NCBI GenBank assembly: GCA_036381195.1
Contig: DASVDH010000089.1
Location: 13,708 to 77,707, forward strand
Source of the DNA: RSA9 sp036381195
GTDB taxonomy: Bacteria; Gemmatimonadota; Gemmatimonadetes; Longimicrobiales; RSA9
DNA: 64,000 nt
Direction of reading: 5' to 3'
Below the pieces are notes generated by a model. That model was not told the origin of the DNA. It saw only the letters and a program-made list of their open reading frames with translations, and ran no database searches. The position numbers were made by a program, and so were the translations under genes. This document shows positions 1-8,708 of the stretch, piece after piece. Positions within the stretch are counted from its first letter, which is position 1. The number at the start of each line of letters is the position of its first letter.

Positions 1-41
1 CGCCCGAACGCCGGCGGGTCGGGCATGGTCCTGGAGTCGAG

Positions 42-1529
42 ATGCGAGCGAGTGCGTCGTTCCGGTTGGCTGCCTGCCTGATTGTAATCGCTGCCTCCGG
101 CTGCGACAACGTGCAGTGGGGCGGCGCAGAGCTGGCCATCGTGCCGCCACCGCCCAAGACCCAGGAACGTTCGGGGGACGCGGACGGGCCCGACGAGGAC
201 CGCTTGCCCGAGGGCCCCGTCCTCTACCTCGTGCGCGCCGGCGCCGGCGGCACCGCCACGCTCCTCCCCATCGCCGAGATCAGCGGGGACACGCTGCGCC
301 GCCTCGACGCCACCGATTGGGAACGCTACGGCACCCGCTTCATCGCCGAGCACCTCCGCCCCGGCACCGAGCTGGCCCTCTACCGTGCCGGCGGACGCGT
401 CGGCACCTTCATCACGCAGGCGGCGGAAGTGCCGCCCGCCGCCGTCTGCCCGCGCGTCCCCCGCGCGACGGGGACCCTCGAGCTCGGTCCCGCGGCAGCG
501 GATGCCACCGAGTTCCTCGCGCTCGCGAAGGCCGATGCGCCGCCACCCACCGCGCCGGCGGCCAGTGCGCCCGAACCCACCCGCGCCATGCAGGTCCTGG
601 CGCCCAACCTCGCAGAGCGCTTGCTGCGGGCTCGCTCCGCCCCGCTGCCGAACAACTGGCGGCGCGCCATGGCGCAGCTCGTGCCCTTCCCCCTCGCCGG
701 CGCCGCAGATCCGGCCTTCGCCGCCACCTTCCTCATCGGCGACACGCTCGGCCCCGGCCTCGATGACGACGGCTCCTCCCTCTTCTTCATCGCCATGCCC
801 CAGGCGCAGGCCGGCTACGTGCCCGCCCACGCCGAGTACAACGAGTACGCGAGCACCGGCAAGGTCGCGCCCCGCGTCGTCGACTACCTCGACTGGGACC
901 GCGACGGCCAGCCCGAACTGCTGCTCGAGGTCTACGGCACCTCCGACGCCTGGTTCGCTGCCGTCGGGCAGGTGAACGGCGAGTGGCGCACCACCTTCCA
1001 GCACCGCTGCGCGCGGCCGGCCACGCCTTCCGCCGACAGCGCCGCAGCGCGCGCCGCGACCCGTCGCGCCAGCAGTGAGCCTCCGCCGGCAGCGGCGCAG
1101 CCGCGCCAGACCCGGCCCGCGGCCCGCCCCCGGACCACGCAGACGCCGCCGCGGCAGGAGACGACGCCAGGGCGCCAGGAGGCAACGCGCCAGGAGGCAA
1201 CGCGCCAGGAGACGCCATCGCGGCAGGATACGGCCCGCCGGCCCGAGCCCCAGCGCGCGGACACGGCACGCCAGAACGCGCCCCCGCGCGATACCCTGCG
1301 CCGGGACACGCTCCGCCAGGGCGCGGTGCAGCGCGACACGGCGCGCAGGGACACACTCCGCCAGGGCGCGGCCCAGCGCGACACGGCGCGCAGGGACACG
1401 CTCCGCCGCGACACCCTCTCGCTCCGCGCGAGCGCGACGCCCACACTGCGCGGCCGCGACGAGAGCGCGGCCGCGGCGCCGGTCGCTGTCACGTCGCCGC
1501 CCGCACCGCGCGGCCGCGGCGCCGCTTGA
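42..1529 (+). CDS. Putative lipoprotein with repetitive Arg/Asp/Thr C-terminus
   Basis: 495 residues; I do not recognise the family. The N-terminus is a Sec signal with a lipobox (AASGC, Cys about residue 21), so it is probably anchored to a membrane from the periplasmic side. The central part (about 50-330) has ordinary composition and may be a folded domain. It ends with an acidic run resembling an FG-GAP/Ca-binding turn (DWDRDGQPE). From about residue 340 the protein is low-complexity, with many RQE, RRDT and DTARRDTLRQ units, partly an exact 45-base DNA repeat. A GGAG motif lies 9 bases before the ATG. The basic, Thr-rich tail might contact cell wall or anionic polymers, but that is a guess. 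Confidence 0.7.
   Translation: MRASASFRLAACLIVIAASGCDNVQWGGAELAIVPPPPKTQERSGDADGPDEDRLPEGPVLYLVRAGAGGTATLLPIAEISGDTLRRLDATDWERYGTRFIAEHLRPGTELALYRAGGRVGTFITQAAEVPPAAVCPRVPRATGTLELGPAAADATEFLALAKADAPPPTAPAASAPEPTRAMQVLAPNLAERLLRARSAPLPNNWRRAMAQLVPFPLAGAADPAFAATFLIGDTLGPGLDDDGSSLFFIAMPQAQAGYVPAHAEYNEYASTGKVAPRVVDYLDWDRDGQPELLLEVYGTSDAWFAAVGQVNGEWRTTFQHRCARPATPSADSAAARAATRRASSEPPPAAAQPRQTRPAARPRTTQTPPRQETTPGRQEATRQEATRQETPSRQDTARRPEPQRADTARQNAPPRDTLRRDTLRQGAVQRDTARRDTLRQGAAQRDTARRDTLRRDTLSLRASATPTLRGRDESAAAAPVAVTSPPAPRGRGAA
1329..1407 (+). repeat. 45-bp in-frame tandem repeat inside the lipoprotein gene
   Basis: The block starting CAGCGCGACACGG at 1329 recurs at 1374, 45 bases (15 codons) later, with one mismatch over 34 bases. 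It encodes QRDTARRDTLRQ-type units. Related but more diverged units extend upstream to about 1140. The period is a multiple of three, so unit gain or loss would keep the frame. Confidence 0.8.
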
Positions 1530-1660
1530 CGCTCCCGGACCCGCGCGTCAGATTCCGGCATCCCGGATCACGGCCAAGACTCGATCAGTCCGCCGGTACA
1601 CGGGCGCGATGCCGCGCTCCCGCGTGTGCCCTCGCCTCGCGCTTGCACGGAGGTCGCGCC

Positions 1661-1828
1661 ATGCCCGTCTACCAGTACCACTGCTCGAGCTGCGGTCACG
1701 ACTTCGATCGCGTGGAGACCATGCGCGAGCACGAGTCAGAGGCGGCGCCGCCCTGCCCGAGCTGCGGCAGCGAGAAGGTCGAGCAGCGCCCGAGCGCGTT
1801 CTTCGCCAAGACCGCGCGCAAGGCCTGA
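1661..1828 (+). CDS. FmdB family zinc-ribbon protein
   Basis: 55 residues. It begins MPVYQYHCSSCGHDF and has a second CPSCG pair near residue 31, giving the two CxxC knuckles of the FmdB/CxxC_CxxC_SSSS regulatory-protein family, which binds zinc. The biochemical role of this family is poorly defined. I chose this ATG over longer in-frame starts because the family always begins MP(I/V)Y and because ACGGAGG sits 8-14 bases upstream. It precedes the cobalamin-type ABC operon by 78 bases. No riboswitch-like element is obvious between them. Confidence 0.85.
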   Translation: MPVYQYHCSSCGHDFDRVETMREHESEAAPPCPSCGSEKVEQRPSAFFAKTARKA

Positions 1829-1906
1829 CGCCCACCCCGAGGACCGGCCGATGCCGGCAAGGAGGCTCCGGCGCCGAGCCGGCCGCGCACCGCGGCGAGC
1901 CGCACC

Positions 1907-2824
1907 TTGAACCACGTGCGCACGACCCTGCTGCTCTGCGCGGCCACTCTCGCGGCCGCGTGCGGCGCGGATCGGCACTCCGCTGAGCCGCCCGCCATCA
2001 CCCTCCGGGACGATGCCGGCCGCGAGGTCCGGCTACCCGCACCCGCAACGCGCGTCGTCTCTCTGCTGCCCGCCGCCACGGACGTGATCCTCGCGCTGCG
2101 CGCAGGGGACCGCCTCGTCGCCCGCACGGACTACGACACGCACGCGTCCCTCGCCGCGCTGCCCTCCGTGGGCGGCGGCCTCACGCCGAGTCTCGAGTGG
2201 CTCACCGCGCTCGAGCCCGACCTCGTGATCGCCTGGCGGGACGCACAATCCCGGACGCTCGTCCGCCGGCTCGACGAGCTCGGCATCCCGACCTACGCGG
2301 CGGGGCCCGAGAGCATCGCGGATGCGAAGCGCCTCGCCCGGCACATCGGCAGGATGCTCGGGCTCGACCCGCGCGCGGACAGCCTGCTCGCCGCCTTCGA
2401 CTCCAGCTTCGAGGCGGTGCGCCGGCGCATCCCCGCAAGCGCCCCGGCGCCGAGCGTGCTCTACCTCGTCGCCCTGGACCCGCCCCGGGCCGCCGGGCCA
2501 GGCACCTTCGTGGACGAGCTCATCGCGGCCGCGGGCGGCCGGAACACCTTCGCGGACGCGCCCGCGCTCTGGCCGGAGGTCAGTCTCGAGGAAGTGGTCC
2601 GCCGGCAGCCGGACGTGGTGGTCGTCGCGGTCGCGGACGCGCCCGCGCTCGACCGCCTGCGCGCCGCCCCCGGCTGGCGCGAGCTCCGGGCCGTGCGCGC
2701 GGGCCGCATCGCCGCCGTGGACGCCGACCTCTTCAACCGCCCGGGCCCGGGCCTCGCCCGCGCCGTCGTGCGCCTCGCCGCCATCCTGCATCCCGAGCTG
2801 TTCCCGCAGGAGGCGACGCCATGA
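1907..2824 (+). CDS. btuF: Periplasmic binding lipoprotein of a cobalamin/Fe-siderophore ABC transporter
   Basis: BtuF/FepB-type solute-binding protein (305 residues), which would capture cobalamin or a related chelate and deliver it to the BtuC/BtuD complex encoded next. The signal peptide ends in a lipobox (TLAAAC), so it is lipid-anchored. The body has the family pattern: RVVSLLPAATDVILAL near the start, then the SVGGGLTPSLEWLTALEPDLV segment (shown here only as a landmark, split in the family as SVG and PSLE blocks), and FNRPGPGL near the end. The start is TTG at 1907; GTG at 1916 in the same frame would shorten it by three residues. Its stop overlaps the btuC start (ATGA). Substrate is inferred; siderophores cannot be excluded. 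Confidence 0.85.
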   Translation: MNHVRTTLLLCAATLAAACGADRHSAEPPAITLRDDAGREVRLPAPATRVVSLLPAATDVILALRAGDRLVARTDYDTHASLAALPSVGGGLTPSLEWLTALEPDLVIAWRDAQSRTLVRRLDELGIPTYAAGPESIADAKRLARHIGRMLGLDPRADSLLAAFDSSFEAVRRRIPASAPAPSVLYLVALDPPRAAGPGTFVDELIAAAGGRNTFADAPALWPEVSLEEVVRRQPDVVVVAVADAPALDRLRAAPGWRELRAVRAGRIAAVDADLFNRPGPGLARAVVRLAAILHPELFPQEATP

Positions 2825-3873
2825 ACGCCGCGACGCCTGCGCGCGCGGCCGCGCCGGCGGGGGAACGCACGCGCGCGCTCCGCCCCCGCTCTTCCGTGGC
2901 CGCGCTCGCGCTGCTCGGGCTGTTGCTGGCGATCGCGCTCGCCGCCACGGTCGCCATCGGCGCGGCGGACCTTTCGCTGCGCGAGGTCGCCGCAGCACTC
3001 GCCGGCCGGGGGGACGAAACCGCACGCGCCATCGTGCGCGACCTGCGTCTGCCGCGCGCGATGCTCGCCGCCATGACCGGCGCCTCGCTCGCGCTCGCGG
3101 GAGCGGTGTTCCAGGCGCTGCTGCGCAACCCGCTCGCCGACCCGTACGTCCTCGGCGTCTCGGGCGGCGCCGCGGTCGGCGCCGTCGCCGCGATCGTGCT
3201 GGGCCTCGCGGCGCGCGCGCCCTGGTCCGTGCCCGCCGCCGCGCTCGCCGGCGCGCTCGCCGCGATCTTCATCGTCTTCCGCATCGCGTCCGCCGTCGGC
3301 CGCGCCCTCGACACGCGCGTGCTCCTGCTGGCCGGCGTCGTCGTCGGCGCCTTCTTCAACGCCGTCATCCTGCTGCTGCTCACGTTCGCCGAGGCCGAGA
3401 GCTTCCGCTCCGCAGTGTTCTGGATGATGGGCAGTCTTTCCACCGCGAGCTGGCCCGCCGCCGCGTTGCTCGCCGCGCATCTCGCGCCCGCCATGCTGGT
3501 CCTGCTCGGCCTTGCCCGCCCGCTCGACCTCCTCGCCGTGGGCGAGGAAACCGCGCTGCACCTCGGTGTGCGCGCCGAGCGCGTCAAGCTCGCGGCCTAC
3601 CTCGTCGCATCACTGCTGGTCGCGGCGAGCGTCGCGGCCTGCGGGGTCATCGGCTTCATCGGCCTGATCGTGCCGCATGCGCTCCGGCTCGCGTGGGGCA
3701 GCAGCCACCGGCTCCTCCTGCCCGCCTCTGTCCTCGCCGGCGCTGTGTTCTTGCTGGTGGCGGACACCGTCGCGCGGACGATCGCCGCGCCCGCCGAGCT
3801 TCCCGTCGGCGTGATCACCGCGCTGATCGGCGTGCCCATCTTCATCCTGTTGCTCGCGCGGAGGAAGGCGTGA
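2821..3873 (+). CDS. btuC: FecCD/BtuC-family ABC permease
   Basis: 350 residues with about nine to ten hydrophobic helices; inner-membrane channel of the cobalamin/siderophore importer. Family landmarks are RLPRAMLAAMTGASLALAG, the NPLADPYVLGVSGGA loop, and GFIGLIVPHALRL near residue 280. The start ATG overlaps the btuF stop as ATGA, and the stop overlaps the GTG of the ATPase gene, so translation of all three is probably coupled. The first 25 residues are basic and alanine-rich before the first membrane segment. Confidence 0.92.
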   Translation: MNAATPARAAAPAGERTRALRPRSSVAALALLGLLLAIALAATVAIGAADLSLREVAAALAGRGDETARAIVRDLRLPRAMLAAMTGASLALAGAVFQALLRNPLADPYVLGVSGGAAVGAVAAIVLGLAARAPWSVPAAALAGALAAIFIVFRIASAVGRALDTRVLLLAGVVVGAFFNAVILLLLTFAEAESFRSAVFWMMGSLSTASWPAAALLAAHLAPAMLVLLGLARPLDLLAVGEETALHLGVRAERVKLAAYLVASLLVAASVAACGVIGFIGLIVPHALRLAWGSSHRLLLPASVLAGAVFLLVADTVARTIAAPAELPVGVITALIGVPIFILLLARRKA

Positions 3874-4781
3874 GAGCCGGTTCGCCGGACGACGGGGCGG
3901 CGGGCGCGCGCGCCGGAACGCCGGTCGCGGCGTCCGGGTCCGTCTTCGCCGCGCGCGCGCTGCGCTTCGCGTACCCGCACGCTTCGCGGCCCGCGCTGGA
4001 CGGGGTGGACCTCGATGTGCCGGCCGGCGGCGTGTACGCGATCCTCGGGCCGAACGGCTCCGGCAAGTCCACGCTGCTGAAGGTGCTGCTCGGCGTGCTC
4101 GCGCCGCAGGCGGGCGAGGCGTGGTACGCGGGTCGCCGGCTGGCGGAGTGGAGCCGTCGCGAGCTGGCACGGCGAGTCGGCGTCGTGCCGCAGAGCGAGG
4201 AGCTCGCGTTCCCCATCACCGTCCGCGACCTCGTCGCGATGGGGCGCTACCCGCATCTCGGCCCGTGGCGCCGCGAGACGGCAGCGGATCGCCAGGCCAT
4301 CGAGGAAGCGATGGCCCGCTGCGATGTGCTCGAGCTCGCGGATCGGCCGCTCGCCACGCTCTCCGGCGGCGAGCGCCAGCTCGTGCGCATCGCGCGCGCG
4401 CTCGCGCAACAGCCGGACACGCTGGTGCTCGACGAGCCCACCGCCGCACTCGACATCCGCCACGAGATGGAGATCTTCGAGCGTGTCGCGTCGCTTGCCG
4501 CCGCGGGCCGCGTCACCGTCGTTCTCGTCACGCACAACCTCAACCTCGCCGCGCGGTACGCCGCGCGCATGCTGCTGCTGGATCGCGGCCGTGTCGCTGC
4601 CGAGGGCGAGCCCGCGGCCGTGCTCACGCGCGAAACCATCGAGCGCGTCTACCGCTGGCCGGTCGCGGTGGGGCGGCACCCCGGGCCCGGCCGGGACGAG
4701 GGCGCGCCGCAGGTGGTGCCGCTGGCGGGGGAGGCAGACGCGAGCTCGGCGGGAGCGCGAGAAGCGGAGGGCGAGCGCTAG
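3870..4781 (+). CDS. btuD: ABC transporter ATP-binding protein, BtuD/FepC type
   Basis: 303 residues; the ATPase that powers the BtuCF importer. Walker A GPNGSGKS is at 60-67, the signature LSGGERQ at 164-170, Walker B LVLDEP near 185-190 and the switch histidine in VTHN near 222. The start is GTG, overlapping the btuC stop, with GAGGAAGG upstream. A 25-residue N-terminal extension precedes the ABC core. The C-terminal 40 residues (after the RVYRWPVAV segment) are low-complexity. A convergent DUF4382 gene follows, separated by a strong hairpin. Confidence 0.93.
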   Translation: MRAGSPDDGAAGARAGTPVAASGSVFAARALRFAYPHASRPALDGVDLDVPAGGVYAILGPNGSGKSTLLKVLLGVLAPQAGEAWYAGRRLAEWSRRELARRVGVVPQSEELAFPITVRDLVAMGRYPHLGPWRRETAADRQAIEEAMARCDVLELADRPLATLSGGERQLVRIARALAQQPDTLVLDEPTAALDIRHEMEIFERVASLAAAGRVTVVLVTHNLNLAARYAARMLLLDRGRVAAEGEPAAVLTRETIERVYRWPVAVGRHPGPGRDEGAPQVVPLAGEADASSAGAREAEGER

Positions 4782-4890
4782 GAGAGACAGGCCAGGGGAA
4801 ATGGGCTGTCGAACGCCGGGCAACGCCAGCCCCGGCGTCGCGGAACCCGAGCGGCGAGCCACGCCGGGCTCGCGAGTCGAAGCGAAGCGC

Positions 4891-4926
4891 GGAGAGCCGG
4901 CAGGGCGTGCGCCCCGCCGGCTCTCC
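4891..4926. terminator. Hairpin between convergent genes (putative bidirectional terminator)
   Basis: GGAGAGCCGGC (4891-4901) pairs perfectly with GCCGGCTCTCC (4916-4926). The 14-base loop contains a further GGGC/GCCC pair. There is no T-tract. It lies between the converging btuD and DUF4382 genes, so it may end both transcripts. Confidence 0.5.
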
Positions 4927-4956
4927 GGGTCTCGGCATCCTTCCCCCGATGCGCGG

Positions 4957-5610
4957 TCAGTCGCTCGCCACGTGCATGACCGGCGTCATCTGGATGCCCG
5001 CGCCCGTCGCCAGCACGTTGCCCACGGACAGCGTCGCGTCGAACACGAGCTCGACCTCGGCGGCGCCGCCCTCGGGCACCTCGATGCCGCCGAGCTCCAG
5101 CTTGATGCCCGTCTGCGCGCCGCTCGGGATCGTCAGTGCGTACGCCGTACCGGCGGTGTACGTCGTCGCGCCCAGGGTCACATCCTGGCTGAACGTGATG
5201 GTCGCGCTGTCGAACAGGAGGCGCAGGTGGCCGTATGCGCCCGCCTCGACCTCGTCGGTCGCGACGAGCAAGCCCGCGCCGCCCTCGGTCGGGAGCGCCA
5301 GCAGGTTCACGCTCGTCGGCGCGGTGAGGTCCAGCGTAACCCACGGCCCGCTGGCCTCATCCGCCCCTTCGGGCTGGACCTGGATCGCGGAGATCGTCAC
5401 GTCAATGGACTGGACGGCATCCAGCGCCACCGGGCCGATGCTGGCCTGCACCAGGTCGGCCGCGACGAGCGCCGCCGCCGGACCCGAATCGTCGCGGCTC
5501 ATCCGGACCGAGAGGCTGCCCTCGCCCGGGCCGGTGACGTCCTCGCACGCCGTCAGGGGAAAGGCGAGGCCGAGGGCGAGCACGGCGTACTTCGCTGCAT
5601 CACGAACCAT
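4957..5610 (-). CDS. DUF4382 domain lipoprotein
   Basis: 217 residues. The signal peptide has a lipobox (FPLTAC), placing it on the outer face of a membrane. The mature part resembles DUF4382 carbohydrate-binding-like proteins of Gram-negatives: an opening beta-strand (GSLSVRMSRDD), a VTISAIQVQ segment and a C-terminal VLATGAGIQMTPVM strand. The start was chosen at 5610, not at the longer frame opening, because GGAGGAAGCAGCGC directly precedes this ATG and the signal peptide begins there. The function of DUF4382 is unknown. No operon partner is obvious. Confidence 0.75.
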   Translation of the reverse strand: MVRDAAKYAVLALGLAFPLTACEDVTGPGEGSLSVRMSRDDSGPAAALVAADLVQASIGPVALDAVQSIDVTISAIQVQPEGADEASGPWVTLDLTAPTSVNLLALPTEGGAGLLVATDEVEAGAYGHLRLLFDSATITFSQDVTLGATTYTAGTAYALTIPSGAQTGIKLELGGIEVPEGGAAEVELVFDATLSVGNVLATGAGIQMTPVMHVASD

Positions 5611-5742
5611 GCGCTGCTTCCTCCGGCTGGGTGAAAAAGCCCCGGAGCCAGCGGAGCGCCCGGGCCGGCATGGTCGGGCTGTCTCCGCTTTCCCCGGGGC
5701 GGGATCACTCGTGCCGGAAAGACGAGCCACCCTGGCCGCAGG

Positions 5743-6666
5743 TCACATCGCCGCTTCTTCCTCCTCCGACCGCAGCGCCCGGTAGCTCTCGTACCGGGCC
5801 GCGGGAATCGCCCCCGCCTCGACGGCCGCCCGCACCGCGCACCCCGGCTCGTGCGTGTGCGTGCACGAGCCGCCGAACCGGCACTCTTCCCGGTACGGCC
5901 GGAACTCCGGAAAACACAGGTCCAGATCCTCGAGCGGCACGCCCCACAGCCCTACCTCGCGCAGTCCCGGCGTGTCCGCCACGTACCCGCCGCACTGGAG
6001 CGGGATCAGCTCGGCCGTCACCGTCGTGTGCCGCCCCTTCCGCACCGCCGCGCTGATCTCCGCCGTCCTCAGCCCGAGGCCGGGCTCGAGCGCGTTCAGC
6101 AAGCTCGACTTGCCGACGCCGGACGGCCCGGTGAGCGCGCTGATGCGGCCGCACAGGACCGCGCGCAGCGCGTCCAGCCCCCGCCCCTCGAGCGCGCTCA
6201 CGAGCAGGACCGGGTAGCCTGCCGCCTCGTAATCCGCGAACGTCGCGCGTGCGTCGTCCTCTCCCACCAGGTCCACCTTGTTCACGACGACGACGGCCGG
6301 CAGCCCGTTCGCCTCGGCCAGCACGAGGAACCGGTCCAGCATCCGCAGCCGCGGCTCCGGCTGCGCCGCCGCGAACACCGCCACGAGCTGGTCCAGGTTG
6401 GCCACGATGACTTTCGCCCGCCGGCCCCCGTGTCCGGGGGCACGACGGGCGAGTTCACTGGCCCGCTGCCGGACCGATTCGATCGTGATGCTGCCGTCCG
6501 CGTGCCGTTCGACCTCCACCCGGTCACCGGCCACCACGCGGTCGCCGGTGCGCTGCTCGAGCTTCAGCCGCCCGCGCAGCACGGCCTCCACCACCTCACC
6601 ACCCGCCAGCTCCACCTCGTACACCCCGCCCGCCGCGCGGCGGACGATCCCCGGGTGCCGCGCCAC
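5743..6666 (-). CDS. rsgA: Ribosome small-subunit-dependent GTPase A
   Basis: RsgA/YjeQ (307 residues), a circularly permuted GTPase that checks late 30S ribosome assembly in the cytoplasm. An OB-fold is at about 5-70. The G motifs appear in permuted order: NKVD (129-132, G4), GPSGVGKSS (180-188, G1), DTPG (231-234, G3). The C-terminal zinc site is Cys262, Cys268, His270, Cys276. All key residues are present. The start is GTG at 6666, seven bases after the stop of the sigma-factor gene, so the two are probably cotranscribed. Confidence 0.95.
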   Translation of the reverse strand: MARHPGIVRRAAGGVYEVELAGGEVVEAVLRGRLKLEQRTGDRVVAGDRVEVERHADGSITIESVRQRASELARRAPGHGGRRAKVIVANLDQLVAVFAAAQPEPRLRMLDRFLVLAEANGLPAVVVVNKVDLVGEDDARATFADYEAAGYPVLLVSALEGRGLDALRAVLCGRISALTGPSGVGKSSLLNALEPGLGLRTAEISAAVRKGRHTTVTAELIPLQCGGYVADTPGLREVGLWGVPLEDLDLCFPEFRPYREECRFGGSCTHTHEPGCAVRAAVEAGAIPAARYESYRALRSEEEEAAM

Positions 6667-6673
6667 GGGACGA

Positions 6674-7585
6674 TCAGGCGGCGAAACTCTCCAGCGCCGT
6701 GCCCAGCTCGCCCTCGCGCAGCCGCCGCAGCGCGCGGTCCCGCAGTTGCCGCACGCGCTCCCGCGTCACGCCAAGCATGTTGCCGATCTCCTCGAGCGTG
6801 TGCTCGCGGCCGCCCTCCAGTCCGAAGTACAGCCGCAGCACGCGGGCGTCGCGCGGCGCGAGTGTGTCCAGCGCGCGCTCCACCTGCTCCGCGAGTAGCC
6901 GCTCCTCCACGTCCGCCTCGGGCTCCGCCGCCTCCTCCACGATGAAGCGTTCCACGAGCTGGCTGTCATCCGTGTCGCCGATCGGCGCATCCAGCCGGAT
7001 CTCTGCCGCGTTCAGCGTCTGGAGCGACTCCACCACCTCCGGCGTCAGCTTCGCCGCCGCCGCGACCTCTTCCGTCGTCGGCTCGCGCCGCAGCTCCTGC
7101 TTCAGCCGCTCCCCCTCGCGGAAGATCCGCGCTAGGTCGCTCGCACGGTTCAGCGGCACCCGGACCGCCCGGCCCTGGTTCGCCAGCGCCGAGAGGATCG
7201 CCTGCCGGATCCACCACACCGCGTACGAGATGAACTTGACCCCCTGGTCCGGGTCGAACTTCCTCGCCGCGGTCACCAGCCCGACGTTCCCCTCCTGGAT
7301 CAGGTCGACCAGCGAGACGCCCCGGTTTTGATACTTTTTTGCAACACTGATCACAAAACGCAGGTTCGCGCGGACCAGCTTCTGGACCGCCTCCTCGTCG
7401 CCCTGGCGCGCACGACGGCCTAGCTGGATCTCCTCCTCGGGCGTGATGAGCTCGTGTCGGCTCACGTCCCGGAGGTACTGATCCAGAGCAGTCTGCTCTT
7501 CCGCCGGCCCGATAACGGCTTCAAACCGCTCGTTTTCACCGCGGCGCCGACGCCGCCGCTTCCGAGTATCCGTCGTGGTCGCCAT
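6674..7585 (-). CDS. RNA polymerase sigma factor, RpoD-like (group 1/2), first copy
   Basis: 303 residues. An Arg-rich N-terminus (six Arg in a row) is followed by region 1.2 (DQYLRDVSRHELITPEEE), region 2 (ANLRFVISVAKKYQNRG, DLIQEGNVGL, YAVWWIRQ), region 3, and region 4.2 with the helix-turn-helix VTRERVRQLRDRALRRLR. There is no region 1.1 or large non-conserved region, so it is probably a group-2 factor or a minimal primary sigma. It reads RQLRDRA where the second sigma here reads RQIRNRA, so promoter preference may differ. ATG 7585 is used; an in-frame start at 7666 would add a basic tail. rsgA follows 7 bases downstream. Confidence 0.9.
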   Translation of the reverse strand: MATTTDTRKRRRRRRGENERFEAVIGPAEEQTALDQYLRDVSRHELITPEEEIQLGRRARQGDEEAVQKLVRANLRFVISVAKKYQNRGVSLVDLIQEGNVGLVTAARKFDPDQGVKFISYAVWWIRQAILSALANQGRAVRVPLNRASDLARIFREGERLKQELRREPTTEEVAAAAKLTPEVVESLQTLNAAEIRLDAPIGDTDDSQLVERFIVEEAAEPEADVEERLLAEQVERALDTLAPRDARVLRLYFGLEGGREHTLEEIGNMLGVTRERVRQLRDRALRRLREGELGTALESFAA

Positions 7586-8091
7586 CAAGATCCGCCGATC
7601 TTCCTTCGCCCTGTTTCGCCGATCGATCCCAGCACTCGGCCACTCGCGCGCGCCTGCCCCCTGCAAAGACTCTGCCGATGCAAGCCGCCCGCCTACGCCG
7701 GCCGCTCAGGGGGCAGGCGGGCGGGCGGGTTCGCCGGTGCATGAAACCCGCCGGCGCGCACGGAGTTCCCGGCGCTGCAAGGCCCTAGGGGCCGCTCGTG
7801 GCACGGCCGCGCGAGCCCGGCTGGCGGCCCGCGCGCCGCAGTACGACCGGGCGGCCGCCCGGGTTTCTGCGGATGCCCGGACGGGCCACCCGCGCCCGCC
7901 CAGCCGGACCGGCAGGACTCCGGCGCCCGCCCCGCCGCGGCGGCAGTGCCGGGCAGCCCTAACGGCGGGGGCGCCGGGTCCGGAATGGGTCCGTAGACTC
8001 GAGCTCCCGGAGGCCGACCATCGGGTGCCGGTCCTGGGGGCGCCGCAGCCGCAACGGGGCGGGAGACCCGAACGCCCCCTCCGCCCCGCGC
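7586..8091. other. Gene-free GC-rich region upstream of the first sigma gene
   Basis: 506 bases without a convincing gene; the open frames here have Arg/Ala/Pro shadow composition. It should contain the sigma-gene promoter (minus strand), but I find no clear -35/-10 pair. One hairpin stands out: GGCGGGTT (7724-7731) with AACCCGCC (7745-7752), which could end the lipoprotein transcript coming from 8634. Confidence 0.5.
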
Positions 8092-8634
8092 CTACTCCCC
8101 GGTCGCGCCCTCGCCGATGATCACGGAGCCCGTGTCCGGCAGCGATCTGGCCAGCAGCGAATCGAGGGGCGTCGGCATGTCGCCGCCGCCCTCGCGCAGC
8201 GCCATCCGCAGGTCGCTGGCGGCGCGTCTGAGCGCCTGCACCTCGTCCAGGAGCCGCTCCGGCGGCGTCCCGCGCCTCAGCTCCGCGATGATCCGGTCCG
8301 CCAGCGCCTGGAGCTGCCTCAGGCGCGCATCCACCGCGTACCCCCGCGCCAGCCACGGGAACGGCGCCTTGACCTCGAGCAGCCGGTCCGTGATCGCCTC
8401 GGCGCGCAGCGCCCGGTCCAGCGCATGTCCTTCCAGCCGCCCCGCCTGCGCCGCCGCCAGCTCCCGCTCCAGCAACGCCAGCCGCTCGTCCAGTGTCATG
8501 GACTCCCGCAGCGGCGCGATCTCCGCCGCCGGGGGCGGTGGCGGGACGGCGCCCTGGTCCGCGGCCGGGTTGCGCTGGCAGCCCGCCGCGAGCAGCCCCA
8601 GCATCACCATCCCGATCACTGTCCTCGCATCCAT
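8092..8634 (-). CDS. Putative helical lipoprotein
   Basis: 180 residues, unrecognised. The signal peptide has a lipobox (LLAAGC, Cys about 19), then a proline run, then an almost entirely alpha-helical, Ala/Arg/Leu-rich body likely to form a coiled coil (the DERLALLERELAAAQAG region and the DEVQALRRAASDLRMAL region). Such proteins are often periplasmic scaffolds. The start was set at 8634, where the signal peptide begins; the 89 residues upstream in this frame are Arg/Pro-rich shadow sequence. It diverges from the PP2C gene, with 74 bases between start codons. Confidence 0.65.
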   Translation of the reverse strand: MDARTVIGMVMLGLLAAGCQRNPAADQGAVPPPPPAAEIAPLRESMTLDERLALLERELAAAQAGRLEGHALDRALRAEAITDRLLEVKAPFPWLARGYAVDARLRQLQALADRIIAELRRGTPPERLLDEVQALRRAASDLRMALREGGGDMPTPLDSLLARSLPDTGSVIIGEGATGE

Positions 8635-8673
8635 GCCCCCATGGCGGGGGGCAATCCGTGTGCCCGCCGGCCC

Positions 8674-8702
8674 TTGCCGGCGCGGCTCCGCTCGTCTAGC
8701 CT
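8674..8702 (+). promoter_or_regulatory. Promoter of the PP2C gene, probably leaderless
   Basis: TTGCCG (8674-8679), a 17-base spacer, then TAGCCT (8697-8702). The GTG start follows only six bases after the -10 box and has no Shine-Dalgarno, so transcription would begin at or next to the start codon. Confidence 0.55.
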
Positions 8703-8708
8703 TGCCGC

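Noticed and set aside
1829..1906. Possible cobalamin riboswitch before btuF
   Set aside because: Only 78 bases and no recognisable B12-box element.
7320..7350. A AAA AAG slippery heptamer in the first sigma gene
   Set aside because: It is in the correct phase for -1 frameshifting, but no stimulatory structure is evident and the shifted product has shadow composition, so it is probably just conserved Lys-Lys codons.
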